Of a stretch of DNA of 64,000 nt, positions 12,735-24,742 are shown piece by piece. How positions within the stretch are numbered: position 1 is the stretch's first letter; each line of letters begins with the position of its first letter. The stretch spans positions 28,638,716 through 28,702,715 of the forward strand of contig NC_035176.2 of the NCBI RefSeq assembly GCF_001659605.2, in the 5' to 3' direction. This DNA is from Manihot esculenta (Eukaryota; Streptophyta; Magnoliopsida; Malpighiales; Euphorbiaceae). Position numbers and translations under genes: made by a program. Below the pieces are notes generated by a model, which saw nothing but the letters and a program-made list of their open reading frames with translations, was not told where the DNA came from and did not search any database.

Positions 12735-13888
12735 AATACCCCCACACCTAGCTTTTTGCTTGTCCTCAAGCAACAAACAACTTAGTCAATCAAGTTCCTT
12801 TTTCTTTTGAGCCTAAGTACCACTTAATCAGCCCCCCTAGACTCCTAAATTGAAACACTACAGTGTAGGATGCATGTACTAAGGTTGTCCCCTTCTCTCC
12901 TTGTTTCCTATTGCTCACCATGGCCAAGGGAAAGTTTTTTATTTGATCATGCTTATTAATTTATATTAGGCTTAATGCAATCCCTTAAGAGTGACTTGCC
13001 CTATTTTAAGCATTTTTAATTACCAGCACTTTTTATCCTTGCCTGAAAAAGTCACCAACCTTTTTACGCGATGGTGCATATGGGTGATACACCCCCGGTT
13101 ACTCAGTTGGTCACTTGTCCAAGTGGCTACTAGCTCTGTTCATAATCTTAGACCATCGAAACTTTATTTGCTTGAAAAAGTCACTGACCTTTTTACGCGA
13201 TTGTGTACATGGGTGATACACCCCCGGTTACTCAGTCAGTCACTTCTCCAAGTGGCTTTTAGGCACAGTTCATAGTCTTAGATCATAGGAACAGGTTGTG
13301 CTTTCTGATTTGCTGAGTTTCTTTTTTTTTTTTTATTTTTTTTTATATATCAATTTGGGCAAATCAACTCAAAGAGAATTACACTAACTTTTATTGCATG
13401 TATTTTATTTTCCTTTCCTATTGGCCACAGCAGTTTCAAGAACTCAATTCAAGAAGAAAAACTTCCTAAGTAAAGGCTACACACTGTGCATGTTTCAATT
13501 CAGATTTAAAGGGTTGGATAATTTAATGGGGTCATGAGGTAAGCAGCTTTATTGACTTAGTCATCTATGCTGAGTAAAGCAATAGGCTAGAAAAAACAAA
13601 ATTCTGTGTGTGTGTGCATATGTGTGGCAGAGACAAAAATTTTCTGGTGTGTAAAAGAGGTAAAACCTAAGCAAAAATAAACAAAAAGAATGTAGAAGAA
13701 AACTAAACATGCAAGCATGGTGAAGAAAAGAAATGTTCCCCAAACACCCCCACACCTATCCCAAACATTGTCCTCAATGTTAAAACATAAATATGAAGAA
13801 TATTAATAAGGAGAAGGAAAGGGACTGCCTGGGATGTGGGTGATTTGGGCAAAGTGCCCCAGTGACTTGGGCAAATCACCCAGCCAAA
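12735..13888 (-). other. Athila A 3' noncoding region with polypurine tract
   Basis: The element-sense polypurine tract TAGGTGTGGGGGTATTT abuts the LTR at 12735-12752. A pair of 129-bp tandem units (starts about 13045 and 13174) shares ctttttacgcgat and gggtgatacacccccggtta. Element B has the same pair with the same 129-bp spacing at 43245 and 43374, so it is a family character. No gene is visible. The short ORF at 12991-13275 is a by-product of the pair. Confidence 0.7.
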
Positions 13889-14812
13889 TCACTGTCTTTG
13901 CTGTTCTGTGGGCAGGAAGTGATTCACCAGTATTTGAAGCAAGTGCTCCACATTGTTCATTCTGGTCTCAATTCTATCAAGACGAGCCTGTATTGACTGG
14001 TTAGGGGCTACGTCTTCATGGACTTGATTCTGTTCCTGCTGTGGTGCTTCTGGAGGTGCTTCTTGTGCTGGTTCAATGATTCTCACTTCTGCTGTTGCTT
14101 CTTGAGGTGCAGGATGCTGAGAAGTGGATGGTTGACTAGCTTTCTTTTTCCTGAACACACGCTCATGGCGTGGTGTGAGGGGTCCTGCAGGGGAAAGAGA
14201 AAAAACACCCCCCACTTGGCGTAGCAACCCCATATCATCCAATGACCGAAGGTCCAGGGGAGTTTGCTTACCAGTGGGGGTGAGGTCAGTATGGGCAGGG
14301 TGTAACAGCTTTTGATTCACTGCTATGGCAGTGATCAGATGCCCAAAGATCAGTGGCCTATTGTACTGTATGATGCTTGAGATTTGTGTTGCTACCCAAT
14401 ATCCTAAGTGAATTTTCTGTTGTGTGTGCATACACCACAGAATGTAAAGTTCTGTTTTGGTTAGGACGTTAGGTGCATCCTTTCTCCCAGAAAAGGTATA
14501 GGCCAAGAATCTGTGCAGGTATTTGAGGCTGGGATTCCTCAGGTACAGGTCTTTGGACCTGGTGGGCAAGTAAGAGTCTGGAGGGTTATCACATAACTCC
14601 AGATAGGCATTGCTGGGAATGAAGTTAGTAGGAAAATCCCAGGTGGATCCAGGGCATTCAGATCCCATGGCAACGCCAAACTCATGCATGGACAAGCGAA
14701 ATCGCTGTCCCAAAAGTCTGAATCCAATTATATCATGTGTGTACAGATTGTGCATTGCATGCTTATCAAAGTAAAATGTAGTGTAGAACTCTTGTGTGAG
14801 TTCAGTGAAAGA
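13889..14812 (-). pseudogene. ATHILA ORF (env-like position), 3' part, interrupted
   Basis: The minus strand from 14812 to the stop at 13889 codes for the larger part of the ATHILA ORF-1-like protein of this element. The conserved-looking core (YLRNPSLKYLHRFLAYTF, then a Cys-containing LYILWCM segment) is followed by a Pro/Glu/Gln-rich linker and a C-terminal heptad-like stretch ending NHFLPTEQQRQ. Removing the Tekay insertion and one AGGGA copy places 14812 in the same frame as the segment ending at 24743, with no stop between, so the ORF was about 520 codons before the insertion. The protein's role is unknown; it sits where Athila elements often carry an env-like gene. Family assignment is from memory of ATHILA ORF proteins. 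Confidence 0.72.
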
Positions 14813-14817
14813 AGGGA

Positions 14818-17081
14818 TGTAATACCCGGCTAGACCCCGGTATCGGAATTCCTACGTTCCGGCGGCTTTTCCGTTGGAAGTCGGGATTCGAGGATGTCGG
14901 AGCTTGCCCTAAGGGTATAAGAAAGGTTTTTAAGATGTTTTTAAGTGTTTTTATCATGTTTGCATGTTTTGAGTTAAGAAAATTGAGTTTTGAAATGAAA
15001 AGGCCAAGGGGACAAAAGCCAGGTTCGGCCGCCGAAGGTGAAGTTCGACCGCCGAAAGTTGCATGGTTTTGCATGCACGTTAGGCCGCCGAAGGAAGAGT
15101 CGGTTGGTCACTACAAAAGCCCCTTTGTCCGAGACTGGAGTGTTAAACACTCTGTTTAACGGGTCAAAGGTAGGTTCAAGCTCTCCTTGGTGTGATTTCT
15201 CATGTTTTCCTCAAATCTTGCATGTTTTAACTTGATTTGAGCTTTGTTTTAGAGATTTGAGCAAAAGGAAGCAAAGTTGAGCACTTGGAGATTTTGATTG
15301 AGTTTTTCCCCATCTCCAAGCTTGGATCATCAATCCTCTAGGTCTTCAAGAGGTAAGCATGGATCCTCACCTCCCCTTATGTTTAAAGCAAGTTTTAGAA
15401 GTTTTAAGAGAGTTTTATGGCATGTTTTGGGGTATAAGCATGAGTTTGAGCATATGTTGATCATATGCGTTTTGTTGTTGTTTTTGGGGCTTGAACTAGT
15501 TTTTAGGCCTCTATATGCATGAGTTATGTTATATGTTAGTTGAGAAGTGTTGGTATGCATGTTATGGGTGTTTGATAGGATTTGGAGGCTGAGAGCATGA
15601 GTTGTGCTCGGATTCTGCCTTTCTGGAGAATCCAGGTTCGGCCGCCGAAGTAAGGTTCGGCCGCCGAACCCCTTGTGGAGGCAGTTTCGGCTGCCAAACT
15701 TTGCCCCCGAAAGCTTGGCTTTTGGGTGAGAAAGGGGCTTTCGGCCGCCGAAAGAGGGAGTTCGGCCGCCAAAAGTGCATGAGTTTCGTCTCTGGACGAG
15801 ACTTTCGGCCGCCGAAGGTGCCGGCGAACATGCCTGAGTTTCGTCTCTGGAGAGGGGTTTCGGCCGCCGAAAGTGCCGCCGAAAGTGCCCAGTCCAGCCT
15901 TCTTTTGCCCATTTTTCCATGCATGCCTATGATGTTTTAGAGGGGTTTTGGGGAGATAGTAGGAGTTATGTTTAAGTAAGTTTGGTCCTCAGTTGAGTCC
16001 ACCTATGTAGGTACGGACCCGAGAGACCAAGGAGGCCCACAGAGTTAGAGTTACAGAGACTGCTCAGCAGTTGACAGAGGTGAGTGGAACAGCACTTTAT
16101 TTTAACTGTTTTAGCATGATTCATGCATCATTCATGCCATGTTTATGTAGGATGCTTTGCATTAGTATTCACCAAGTTGATGCATTGCATTATTACTTGT
16201 ATATGTGGATTGGACCGAGGCGATCTCAATAGCCCATAAGTCTGTCTTTATTGTATGTCCTGTGTGAGCTCCTTTGGGGCCGGGCATTTACCTTGGATGA
16301 GTCCTGTGAGAGCCCTTATAGGGTCGGGCACCATGAGTAGTTAGTGAAAGACCTGTGTGAGCTCCTTTGGGGGCCGGGCACTGACAGAGGGAGTTTTGGG
16401 ATCATGTCCAATCCGAGATGTGAACTGTTTGTGCAGTGATGCATCATATGATAGCATGTTTTAAATGTGATTTTTTATAGATTCCGCTCACTGGGCTTTA
16501 GCAGCTCATCCCTCTCCCTAACCCCATTTTTCAGGGCCTCAGAGAAGAGAAAGAGAAAGAGAAAGCAAGGGTAAAGGCATATGTAATAGTATAGAATAGT
16601 GGACATGATAATGATGTACAGTACAAAGTTTATGTAATGTATAGAAATGATGTAATAGCAAGTGATGTATTGAGTTATAGAATTGTGCTTGGCCCTAGTG
16701 TATGTTTATCCCTTTGCACATGATCATTTTATGATTGAGATAATGTTGTTATGATGCGCTAGGCTTGGTGCATGGTAGTCTTTCTATCTCTGTAGTTACT
16801 GTATGGTACCATAGCAGGTATCACTCTTCGAGTGCATACAGACAGAGCATGCATAGTCCAGGCTTAGTTGATGAGAAGAGTTTCAAGAAAAGAAAAGATA
16901 GTCAAGCAAAGAAAAAAAAAAAAAAAAAAAGAAGAGTAAGTAACAGTTTTAAGCTTAAGTATGATCATGTATGGGATTTATCAGGTACACAGAGTTGACA
17001 GTAGGCTTACTACGGGTCCCGGCGGCCTTAAGCCGATCTGGATCCTAGTGCCGGTGATGGTCCGGTAAGCGGGCTGTTACA
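14818..17081 (+). repeat. 5' LTR of Tekay element D
   Basis: The LTR is 2,264 bp, TGTAATACCCGG… to …GGGCTGTTACA. Palindromes TTCGGCCGCCGAA and variants lie at 15024-15095 and 15645-15890. A GGGCCGGGCA-containing minisatellite lies at 16261-16390, and an A-rich tract at about 16911-16931. The TATA position reads TACAAAAG (15112-15119) rather than TATAAAAG. Confidence 0.96.
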
Positions 17082-17084
17082 GAT

Positions 17085-17096
17085 TGGTATCAGAGC
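17085..17096 (+). promoter_or_regulatory. Primer binding site, tRNA-iMet type
   Basis: TGGTATCAGAGC lies three bases after the 5' LTR end and is identical to the site of the left Tekay element. Confidence 0.92.
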
Positions 17097-17367
17097 ATAG
17101 GGCCTCTAGAGTACGGTGTGCTGAGCTAAGATGCTCAGGGATTAGAGATATCTCACTTCGGAAAGAGGTTGTTTTAGAGGGCAAGCACAATAGGAAGATC
17201 ATGTCCACTAGGATAGGATGTTGAGTCCTGTCTTGATGTGTAATGCCATGATTTTATGCATGTGCATTTAATGGTATGCTATGATATGCTATGCTATGAG
17301 TTGAGTGTTCATGTTGTTACATGGATCCTATGATGCTAAAGTTCATGTTATGTTTTCAGAAGCTAAG

Positions 17368-19146
17368 ATGAGAGGAACCCGTCGATCAGCTAGATTGACT
17401 GGAGCTCCGCCCGAGAATGAGGGTATGGAAGGGCGTCCCCCTGCTTTGCCAAGAGCTATGTCTCAAAGGGCAGGCAGAGAAAGATCATCAAGGGACCCTA
17501 GAAGGTCTTTTGATGAAAGCAGGAGGGAGACAGAACAGAGAAGAAGATCTAGTGATACAAGGGAAGAGATGGATGTGGATCCAAGAAGGGATGGAGGGTT
17601 AGGTGTTGGCACTACAGAGGAGGATGTGGGATCATCACAGGGAGGCGGTCAGGCCTCGGGGTATGGTTATCCACCCCACTATCAGCCCTACCCACAGGGC
17701 CCAGGATATTCGATGGGAGGTACATCGGATTATCCTAGTTTTCACCCCTATCCCACATATATGCCTTATCCACCGTATTACCCCCCATATCCACCATATC
17801 CCATGTATCCACCCTCACCGTTTTACCCCAGTCCAGCATACTCTACACCAAAAAGTTCTGCACCTCCCCCACCACCACCAGTGGTACAACCAGAAGCCCC
17901 AGTTATCCAAACACCTCAACCTGGCCCATCTGTGAGGAGCAAGGTAAAGATGACAGATTACCTAAAGTTAGATGCTCCTAAGTACCAATCAGGAGATGAT
18001 CCGTTTGAGTACATTAAAGCAGTCAAGATGATAGCAGATGAGCTAGGGGCAGATGATACCAGAGCCATTCAGATGGCAGGGTTCACTTTAAAATGTAAGA
18101 AGGCGAAGGAATGGTTTGGCGTCTATGTGGACCCTAGGTTGGATAACATGTCTTGGGAGGAGTTTGCTAATGAGTTTGCCGGATGGGCATTCCCAGATAG
18201 TTCGAAAGAGCTAAAAATGATAGAGTTTGAGCAGCTCAAGCAGACTGAGGATATGAGTATTGATGAGTTTACTGACAGGTTTCTGGAGTTGCTGCGGTAT
18301 GCAGGACAGACCTATGATACGGAACAGAAAAAGGCTAGGAGGTATGCTATGAAACTGCATTCCAGGTATTCCTCTTTGATCCATGCAGCCGAGAGGGAGA
18401 GTTTCCACACCGTGGTGGATTTAGCACGGAGGATGGAGGCTAGTGCCATTATACAGGGTACAGTGAAACAGCAGCCGGCACAGTCTTCTGGTTCTAAGAC
18501 CCCAGGTAGGGGTAAGTCAGATCCCTCTTCACAGGGTGCAGCAACTTCCAGTGGTAAGAAGTGGAGTGGTTCCACGCAGAAGTCGAGGAAGAATAAGTTC
18601 TGGAATAAGATTAAAGCAGGTCTGGGATTAGGCAGTGGCCTGAGTTCAGGCTCAGAGGTGCCAGTGTGTGGTAGGTGCGGTAAAGCGCACAGAGGAGTTT
18701 GTCGTTTGGGGATTACAGGATGTTACAGGTGCGGCCAGGAGGGACACATGGCTCGTGAGTGCCCTCAGGCATCTTTCACGGCACCATCCCAGCAGACAGC
18801 TCCAGCTAGCATGCCACAGCCACCAGTTTCAGTTATGACACAGGGCAGAGGCAGAGGGAGAGGGTCAGCCTCTTCATCTGCAGGTCCCAGAGGTGGAGGT
18901 CCGTCAGCTCCGGCGCGGATTTTCACGATGACACAGCAGGAGGCAAACACTTCTAACACCGTGGTGTCAGGTAACCTTCTCATTGGGTGTGCTGAGGTGT
19001 ATGCTTTGTTAGACCCTGGTGCTTCACATTCCTTTGTTGCTCCCAGAGCCATAGAGAGAGTGGGTTTGATGACGTCTGGGTTAGAGTGTCCCCTATGGGT
19101 CAGTGGCCCTAAGTGTGATCCATCGTTGGCAGAGACAGTCTGTTGA
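17368..19146 (+). CDS. Tekay gag with the front half of protease, ended by an in-frame stop
   Basis: The open frame begins at 17305, but ATG 17368 ([12 protein letters not shown]) is preferred because the left Tekay copy starts at the same peptide. From 17368 the product is 592 residues: a basic Arg/Ser-rich segment, a Pro/Tyr-rich stretch (about residues 100-175), Retrotrans_gag (about 235-340), a first Cys cluster CGRCGKAHRGVC, a CX2CX4HX4C zinc knuckle (about 452-465) and the protease active-site motif DPGA near 550. The stop TGA at 19144-19146 is in the same frame as pol and falls between the DPGA and ILGMDW parts of the protease. The left Tekay copy has a sense codon there. It would still supply capsid, but pol needs read-through or help from another copy. 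Confidence 0.92.
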   Translation: MRGTRRSARLTGAPPENEGMEGRPPALPRAMSQRAGRERSSRDPRRSFDESRRETEQRRRSSDTREEMDVDPRRDGGLGVGTTEEDVGSSQGGGQASGYGYPPHYQPYPQGPGYSMGGTSDYPSFHPYPTYMPYPPYYPPYPPYPMYPPSPFYPSPAYSTPKSSAPPPPPPVVQPEAPVIQTPQPGPSVRSKVKMTDYLKLDAPKYQSGDDPFEYIKAVKMIADELGADDTRAIQMAGFTLKCKKAKEWFGVYVDPRLDNMSWEEFANEFAGWAFPDSSKELKMIEFEQLKQTEDMSIDEFTDRFLELLRYAGQTYDTEQKKARRYAMKLHSRYSSLIHAAERESFHTVVDLARRMEASAIIQGTVKQQPAQSSGSKTPGRGKSDPSSQGAATSSGKKWSGSTQKSRKNKFWNKIKAGLGLGSGLSSGSEVPVCGRCGKAHRGVCRLGITGCYRCGQEGHMARECPQASFTAPSQQTAPASMPQPPVSVMTQGRGRGRGSASSSAGPRGGGPSAPARIFTMTQQEANTSNTVVSGNLLIGCAEVYALLDPGASHSFVAPRAIERVGLMTSGLECPLWVSGPKCDPSLAETVC

Positions 19147-22100
19147 CATAGTCCAGTGTATATAGATGGTAGATGCCTTCCAGCTGACCTTGTGGTTCTA
19201 GAGTTGACAGATTTTGACGTCATTCTAGGGATGGATTGGCTATCTGCATATGGTGCTACCTTGGACTGTAGAGACAAGGTAGTTAAGTTCAGAGATGAGG
19301 ATGGATCTGAGTTGGTCTTCAGAGGAGACAGGAGGGGCACGCCTAGAGGTCTGATATCAGCCCTACAGGCTCGTAGGTTGCTCAGGAGGGGATGTCAGGG
19401 ATATCTAGCTCATGTGAGAGAGCTAGACAGTCAGGTTAGGGACCCCAGTTCAGTGCCCGTAGTCAGAGAGTTCCCAGATGTGTTTCCAGATGAGCTTCCA
19501 GGACTACCACCTGATAGGGAAATAGAGTTCGAGATCGAGTTAGTGCCTGGTACCAGACCGATCTCTATTCCTCCCTACAGGATGGCCCCAGCAGAGCTGA
19601 AAGAGTTGAAAGAGCAGCTACAGGAGTTGGTAGATAAGGGTTTCATCCGTCCAAGTACCTCACCCTGGGGTGCTCCAGTGTTGTTTGTCAAGAAAAAGGA
19701 TGGATCCCTTAGACTTTGTATCGACTACAGGCAGTTGAACAAAGTCACTACCAAGAATAAGTATCCTCTCCCCAGGATCGATGATCTATTCGACCAGCTA
19801 GCAGGAGCAGGTTGTTTTTCTAAGATAGATCTGAGATCGGGCTATCATCAGCTGAGAATCAGGGAAGAGGATGTACCTAAGACAGCGTTCAGGACCAGAT
19901 ATGGGCATTATGAGTTTTTAGTGATGCCGTTCGGGTTGACTAACGCCCCTGCAGCATTCATGGATCTCATGAACCGAGTTTTCAGAGAGTACCTGGATCA
20001 CTTTGTTATTGTCTTTATAGATGATATCTTGGTGTATTCCAGGAATGCAGAGGAGCATGCCCATCATCTGAGGATAGTCCTGCAGACCTTGAGAGAGCAT
20101 GGTTTATATGCCAAGTTCTCCAAGTGTGAGTTCTGGCTAAGGAGCATTTCATTCTTGGGGCATGTAGTGTCAGATCAAGGTATAGCAGTGGACCCCAAGA
20201 AGATAGAAGCTGTAGCCAATTGGCCTAGACCCACCACAGTGACAGAGGTCAAGAGTTTCTTGGGTTTGGCAGGCTACTACAGGAGGTTCGTTCAGGACTT
20301 CTCTAAGATAGCGGCTCCTATGACCAGATTAACCAGAAAGAACCAGAGATTCACATGGTCTGACCAATGTGAAGAGAGTTTCGAAGAGTTAAAGAGAAGA
20401 TTAACTTCAGCACCGGTTTTAGCTCTGCCTACTAGTGATGAGGACTTCACAGTGTTCTGTGATGCGTCCCGAGTGGGATTAGGTTGTGTGTTAATGCAGA
20501 ATGACAGAGTAATAGCTTATGCTTCTAGACAGCTGAAGAAGCACGAGCTGAACTATCCAACACACGATCTTGAGATGGCAGCTGTTATCTTTGCACTCAA
20601 GATGTGGAGGCATTACCTCTATGGGGTGAAATGTGAGATCTTTACAGATCATAAGAGCCTACAGCACATCCTGAGTCAGAGGGAGTTAAATTTGAGGCAG
20701 AGACGGTGGGTGGAATTGCTTAGTGATTATGATTGCAAGATCCAGTATCATCCGGGAAAGGCAAATGTTGTAGCCGATGCCTTGAGCCGGAAATCATTAG
20801 GCAGTTTATCCCACATTACAGCAGAAAGGAGGCCGGTGGTGAAGGACTTCTACAGGTTAGTGGAGGAAGGGCTACAGTTAGAGTTAACTGGTACAGGTGC
20901 TTTGATTGCACAGATGAAAGTTACACCCGTGTTTCTGGAGCAGGTGGCTCAGAAACAACATGAGGATCCAGAGTTGGTCAAGATTGCCAGGACTGTTCAG
21001 TCAGGCAAGAGCGAAGAGTTCAGATTCGACAACCAAGGGATTCTCCGCTACGGGCATAGACTATGTGTACCAGACGATATCAGTTTGAAAGGAGACATTA
21101 TGAGAGAAGCTCATAATGCGAGATATAGCATTCACCCTGGAGCCACCAAGATGTATCAAGATCTGAAGAGAGTGTATTGGTGGCCAGCAATGAAGAGAGA
21201 AGTGGCACAGTTTGTGTCAGCCTGCGAGATATGTCAAAGGGTGAAGCTAGAGCATCAGAAGCCGGCTGGAATGCTTAATCCACTGCCGATTCCAGAATGG
21301 AAATGGGAGAACATAGCCATGGATTTTGTAGTGGGGTTACCGGCGACGTCCAACAGACTAGACTCCATATGGGTGATTGTGGATAGACTGACTAAATCTG
21401 CTCACTTCATTCCTGTCAGGAGTGGCTACTCTGTGGACAAGCTAGCGCAGGTATATGTTGAGGAAGTTGTGAGGTTACATGGGGCTCCTGTTTCTATAGT
21501 GTCTGACAGAGGACCCCAGTTTACCTCCAGGTTTTGGCGAAGTCTGCAAGAGGCTATGGGCACAAGATTAGACTTCAGCACTGCTTTCCATCCACAGACT
21601 GACGGACAGTCAGAGAGGACCATCCAGACCATAGAAGATATGCTTCGAATGTGTGTGCTAGATTTTGGCGGATCTTGGAGGCAGCATCTACCCTTAGTGG
21701 AGTTTGCCTACAACAATAGTCATCATGCTAGCATAGGGATGGCCCCATATGAAGCTCTGTATGGGAGGAAGTGCAGGTCACCAGTTTGTTGGGAAGAGGT
21801 TGGAGAAAGGTCCCTAGTAGGGCCTGAGTTAGTAGAGATCACGAACAGGGTGGTGCCCATCATCAGAGAGAGGCTCAAGACTGCTGTTAGTCGGCAGAAG
21901 AGCTATGCAGACGTTCGCAGAAAGCACATAGAGTTTGAGGAGGGGGATCTGGTCTTGTTGAAAGTGTCTCCAATGAAAGGGGTGGTTCGTTTTGGGAGGA
22001 AAGGTAAGCTGGCTCCACGGTACATTGGACCTTTTGAGATTTTGCAGAAGGTCGGAAATGTGTCGTATAAGCTTGATTTGCCTATGTCTATGGAAAGAAT

Positions 22101-22356
22101 CCATCCAGTCTTCCATGTTTCGATGCTAAGGAAGTTTGTGTCAGATCCGAGTAAGGTTCTCAGCGAACCAGATGTGGAGATCCTAGGTGATCTCACGTAT
22201 GTAGAACAACCAGTGCGGATCATTGACACCCAGATCAGAAAGCTAAGGAACAAGGAGATCCCGATGGTAAAAGTCCTCTGGAACCACCATAACATAGAAG
22301 AGTGCACCTGGGAGACACGGGAGTCTATGCTCCAACAGTACCCCCATCTCTTTTGA
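19147..22356 (+). CDS. Tekay pol: protease end, RT, RNase H, integrase, chromodomain
   Basis: The frame is continuous with gag after the stop at 19144-19146; the first ATG is at 19156 (1,066 residues from there). Counting from that Met: protease ILGMDW at about 23-28; reverse transcriptase 140-340 with FIDD at about 288; RNase H from the Asp in CDAS at about 436 to the Asp in ADAL at about 541; integrase HHCC zinc finger 653-694; integrase Asp 723, Asp 784 (SDRG) and Glu 820; and a C-terminal chromodomain-like segment at about 1018-1060 (VKVLWNHH). All catalytic residues I can check are present. It copies element RNA and inserts the DNA, and the chromodomain probably steers it to chromatin marks. 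It lacks its own start in the normal element layout because pol is made as a gag fusion, so its expression is doubtful here. Confidence 0.95.
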   Translation, partial: HSPVYIDGRCLPADLVVLELTDFDVILGMDWLSAYGATLDCRDKVVKFRDEDGSELVFRGDRRGTPRGLISALQARRLLRRGCQGYLAHVRELDSQVRDPSSVPVVREFPDVFPDELPGLPPDREIEFEIELVPGTRPISIPPYRMAPAELKELKEQLQELVDKGFIRPSTSPWGAPVLFVKKKDGSLRLCIDYRQLNKVTTKNKYPLPRIDDLFDQLAGAGCFSKIDLRSGYHQLRIREEDVPKTAFRTRYGHYEFLVMPFGLTNAPAAFMDLMNRVFREYLDHFVIVFIDDILVYSRNAEEHAHHLRIVLQTLREHGLYAKFSKCEFWLRSISFLGHVVSDQGIAVDPKKIEAVANWPRPTTVTEVKSFLGLAGYYRRFVQDFSKIAAPMTRLTRKNQRFTWSDQCEESFEELKRRLTSAPVLALPTSDEDFTVFCDASRVGLGCVLMQNDRVIAYASRQLKKHELNYPTHDLEMAAVIFALKMWRHYLYGVKCEIFTDHKSLQHILSQRELNLRQRRWVELLSDYDCKIQYHPGKANVVADALSRKSLGSLSHITAERRPVVKDFYRLVEEGLQLELTGTGALIAQMKVTPVFLEQVAQKQHEDPELVKIARTVQSGKSEEFRFDNQGILRYGHRLCVPDDISLKGDIMREAHNARYSIHPGATKMYQDLKRVYWWPAMKREVAQFVSACEICQRVKLEHQKPAGMLNPLPIPEWKWENIAMDFVVGLPATSNRLDSIWVIVDRLTKSAHFIPVRSGYSVDKLAQVYVEEVVRLHGAPVSIVSDRGPQFTSRFWRSLQEAMGTRLDFSTAFHPQTDGQSERTIQTIEDMLRMCVLDFGGSWRQHLPLVEFAYNNSHHASIGMAPYEALYGRKCRSPVCWEEVGERSLVGPELVEITNRVVPIIRERLKTAVSRQKSYADVRRKHIEFEEGDLVLLKVSPMKGVVRFGRKGKLAPRYIGPFEILQKVGNVSYKLDLPMSMERIHPVFHVSMLRKFVSDPSKVLSEPDVEILGDLTYVEQPVRIIDTQIRKLRNKEIPMVKVLWNHHNIEECTWETRESMLQQYPHLF

Positions 22357-22450
22357 GGTTAGTGTTAGCTTCTTTTGTTCTTTATGTGCTTTATGTTATG
22401 TTTTTCCTCTGTTTTGAGTTAGAGAGGAACATTCGGGGACGAATGTTCTT

Positions 22451-22463
22451 AAGGGGGGGAGAA
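22451..22463 (+). promoter_or_regulatory. Polypurine tract of Tekay element D
   Basis: AAGGGGGGGAGAA directly precedes the 3' LTR (TGTAATACCC at 22464). It primes plus-strand synthesis in this retrotransposon class. Bases 22357-22450 between the pol stop and the tract are noncoding. Confidence 0.88.
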
Positions 22464-24742
22464 TGTAATACCCGGCTAGACCCCGGTATCGGAATTCCTA
22501 CGTTCCGGCGGCTTTTCCGTTGGAAGTCGGGATTCGAGGATGTCGGAGCTTGCCCTAAGGGTATAAGAAAGGTTTTTAAGATGTTTTTAAGTGTTTTTAT
22601 CATGTTTGCATGTTTTGAGTTAAGAAAATTGAGTTTTGAAATGAAAAGGCCAAGGGGACAAAAGCCAGGTTCGGCCGCCGAAGGTGAAGTTCGGCCGCCG
22701 AAGGTGAAGTTCGGCCGCCGAAAGTTGCATGGTTTTGCATGCACGTTAGGCCGCCGAAGGAAGAGTCGGTTGGTCACTACAAAAGCCCCTTTGCCCGAGA
22801 CTGGAGTGTTAAACACTCTGTTTAACGGGTCAAAGGTAGGTTCAAGCTCTCCTTGGTGTGATTTCTCATGTTTTCCTCAAATCTTGCATGTTTTAACTTG
22901 ATTTGAGCTTTGTTTTAGAGATTTGAGCAAAAGGAAGCAAAGTTGAGCACTTGGAGATTTTGATTGAGTTTTTCCCCATCTCCAAGCTTGGATCATCAAT
23001 CCTCTAGGTCTTCAAGAGGTAAGCATGGATCCTCACCTCCCCTTATGTTTAAAGCAAGTTTTAGAAGTTTTAAGAGAGTTTTATGGCATGTTTTGGGGTA
23101 TAAGCATGAGTTTGAGCATATGTTGATCATATGCGTTTTGTTGTTGTTTTTGGGGCTTGAACTAGTTTTTAGGCCTCTATATGCATGAGTTATGTTATAT
23201 GTTAGTTGAGAAGTGTTGGTATGCATGTTATGGGTGTTTGATAGGATTTGGAGGCTGAGAGCATGAGTTGTGCTCGGATTCTACCTTTCTGGAGAATCCA
23301 GGTTCGGCCGCCGAAGTAAGGTTCGGCCGCCGAACCCCTTGTGGAGGCAGTTTCGGCTGCCAAACTTTGCCCCCGAAAGCTTGGCTTTTGGGTGAGAAAG
23401 GGGCTTTCGGCCGCTGAAAGAGGGAGTTCGGCCGCCGAAAGTGCATGAGTTTCGTCTCTGGACGAGACTTTCGGCCGCCGAAGGTGCCGCCGAACATGCC
23501 TGAGTTTCGTCTCTGGAGAGGGGTTTCGGCCGCCGAAAGTGCCCAGTCCAGCCTTCTTTTGCCCATTTTTCCATGCATGCCTATGATGTTTTAGAGGGGT
23601 TTTGGGGAGATAGTAGGAGTTATGTTTAAGTAAGTTTGGTCCTCAGTTGAGTCCACCTGTGTAGGTACGGACCCGAGAGACCAAGGAGGCCCACAGAGTT
23701 AGAGTTACAGAGACTGCTCAGCAGTTGACAGAGGTGAGTGGAACAGCACTTTATTTTAACTGTTTTAGCATGATTCATGCATCATTCATGCCATGTTTAT
23801 GTAGGATGCTTTGCATTAGTATTCACCAAGTTGATGCATTGCATTATTACTTGTATATGTGGATTGGACCGAGGCGATCTCAATAGCCCATAAGTCTGTC
23901 TTTATTGTATGTCCTGTGTGAGCTCCTTTGGGGCCGGGCATTTACCTTGGATGAGTCCTGTGAGAGCCCTTATAGGGTCGGGCACCATGAGTAGTTAGTG
24001 AAAGACCTGTGTGAGCTCCTTTGGGGGCCGGGCACTGACAGAGGGAGTTTTGGGATCATGTCCAATCCGAGATGTGAACTGTTTGTGCAGTGATGCATCA
24101 TATGATAGCATGTTTTAAATGTGATTTTTTATAGATTCCGCTCACTGGGCTTTAGCAGCTCATCCCTCTCCCTAACCCCATTTTTTAGGGCCTCAGAGAA
24201 GAGAAAGAGAAAGAGAAAGCAAGGGTAAAGGCATATGTAATAGTATAGAATAGTGGACATGATAATGATGTACAGTACAAAGTTTATGTAATGTATAGAA
24301 ATGATGTAATAGCAAGTGATGTATTGAGTTATAGAATTGTGCTTGGCCCTAGTGTATGTTTATCCCTTTGCACATGATCATTTTATGATTGAGATAATGT
24401 TGTTATGATGCGCTAGGCTTGGTGCATGATAGTCTTTCTATCTCTGTAGTTACTGTATGGTACCATAGCAGGTATCACTCTTCGAGTGCATACAGACAGA
24501 GCATGCATAGTCCAGGCTTAGTTGATGAGAAGAGTTTCAAGAAAAGAAAAGATAGTCAAGCAAAGAAAAAACAAAAAAAAAAAAAAAAAAAGAAGAGTAA
24601 GTAACAGTTTTAAGCTTAAGTATGATCATGTATGGGATTTATCAGGTACACAGAGTTGACAGTAGGCTTACTACGGGTCCCGGCGGCCTTAAGCCGATCT
24701 GGATCCTAGTGCCGGTGATGGTCCGGTAAGCGGGCTGTTACA
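22464..24742 (+). repeat. 3' LTR of Tekay element D
   Basis: The LTR is 2,279 bp, nearly identical to 14818-17081. Differences seen include one extra gaaggtgaagttcggccgcc unit at about 22680-22705, loss of a gccgccgaaagt unit near 23535, and scattered transitions. The TATA position again reads TACAAAAG (22778-22785). Confidence 0.96.

Larger units (their letters stand above)
14818..24742 (+). mobile_element. Complete Tekay/Del-type Ty3/gypsy element D
   Basis: This is a 9,925-bp element with two LTRs (14818-17081; 22464-24742), an iMet-type primer site, gag, pol and a polypurine tract. It is flanked by AGGGA at 14813-14817 and 24743-24747. The LTRs differ, by my reading, at about nine substitutions plus an extra 20-bp-scale palindrome unit in the 3' LTR and small indels, so insertion was recent. 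It landed inside the ATHILA ORF of Athila element A. All structural parts are present, but an in-frame stop interrupts the protease region. Confidence 0.97.
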
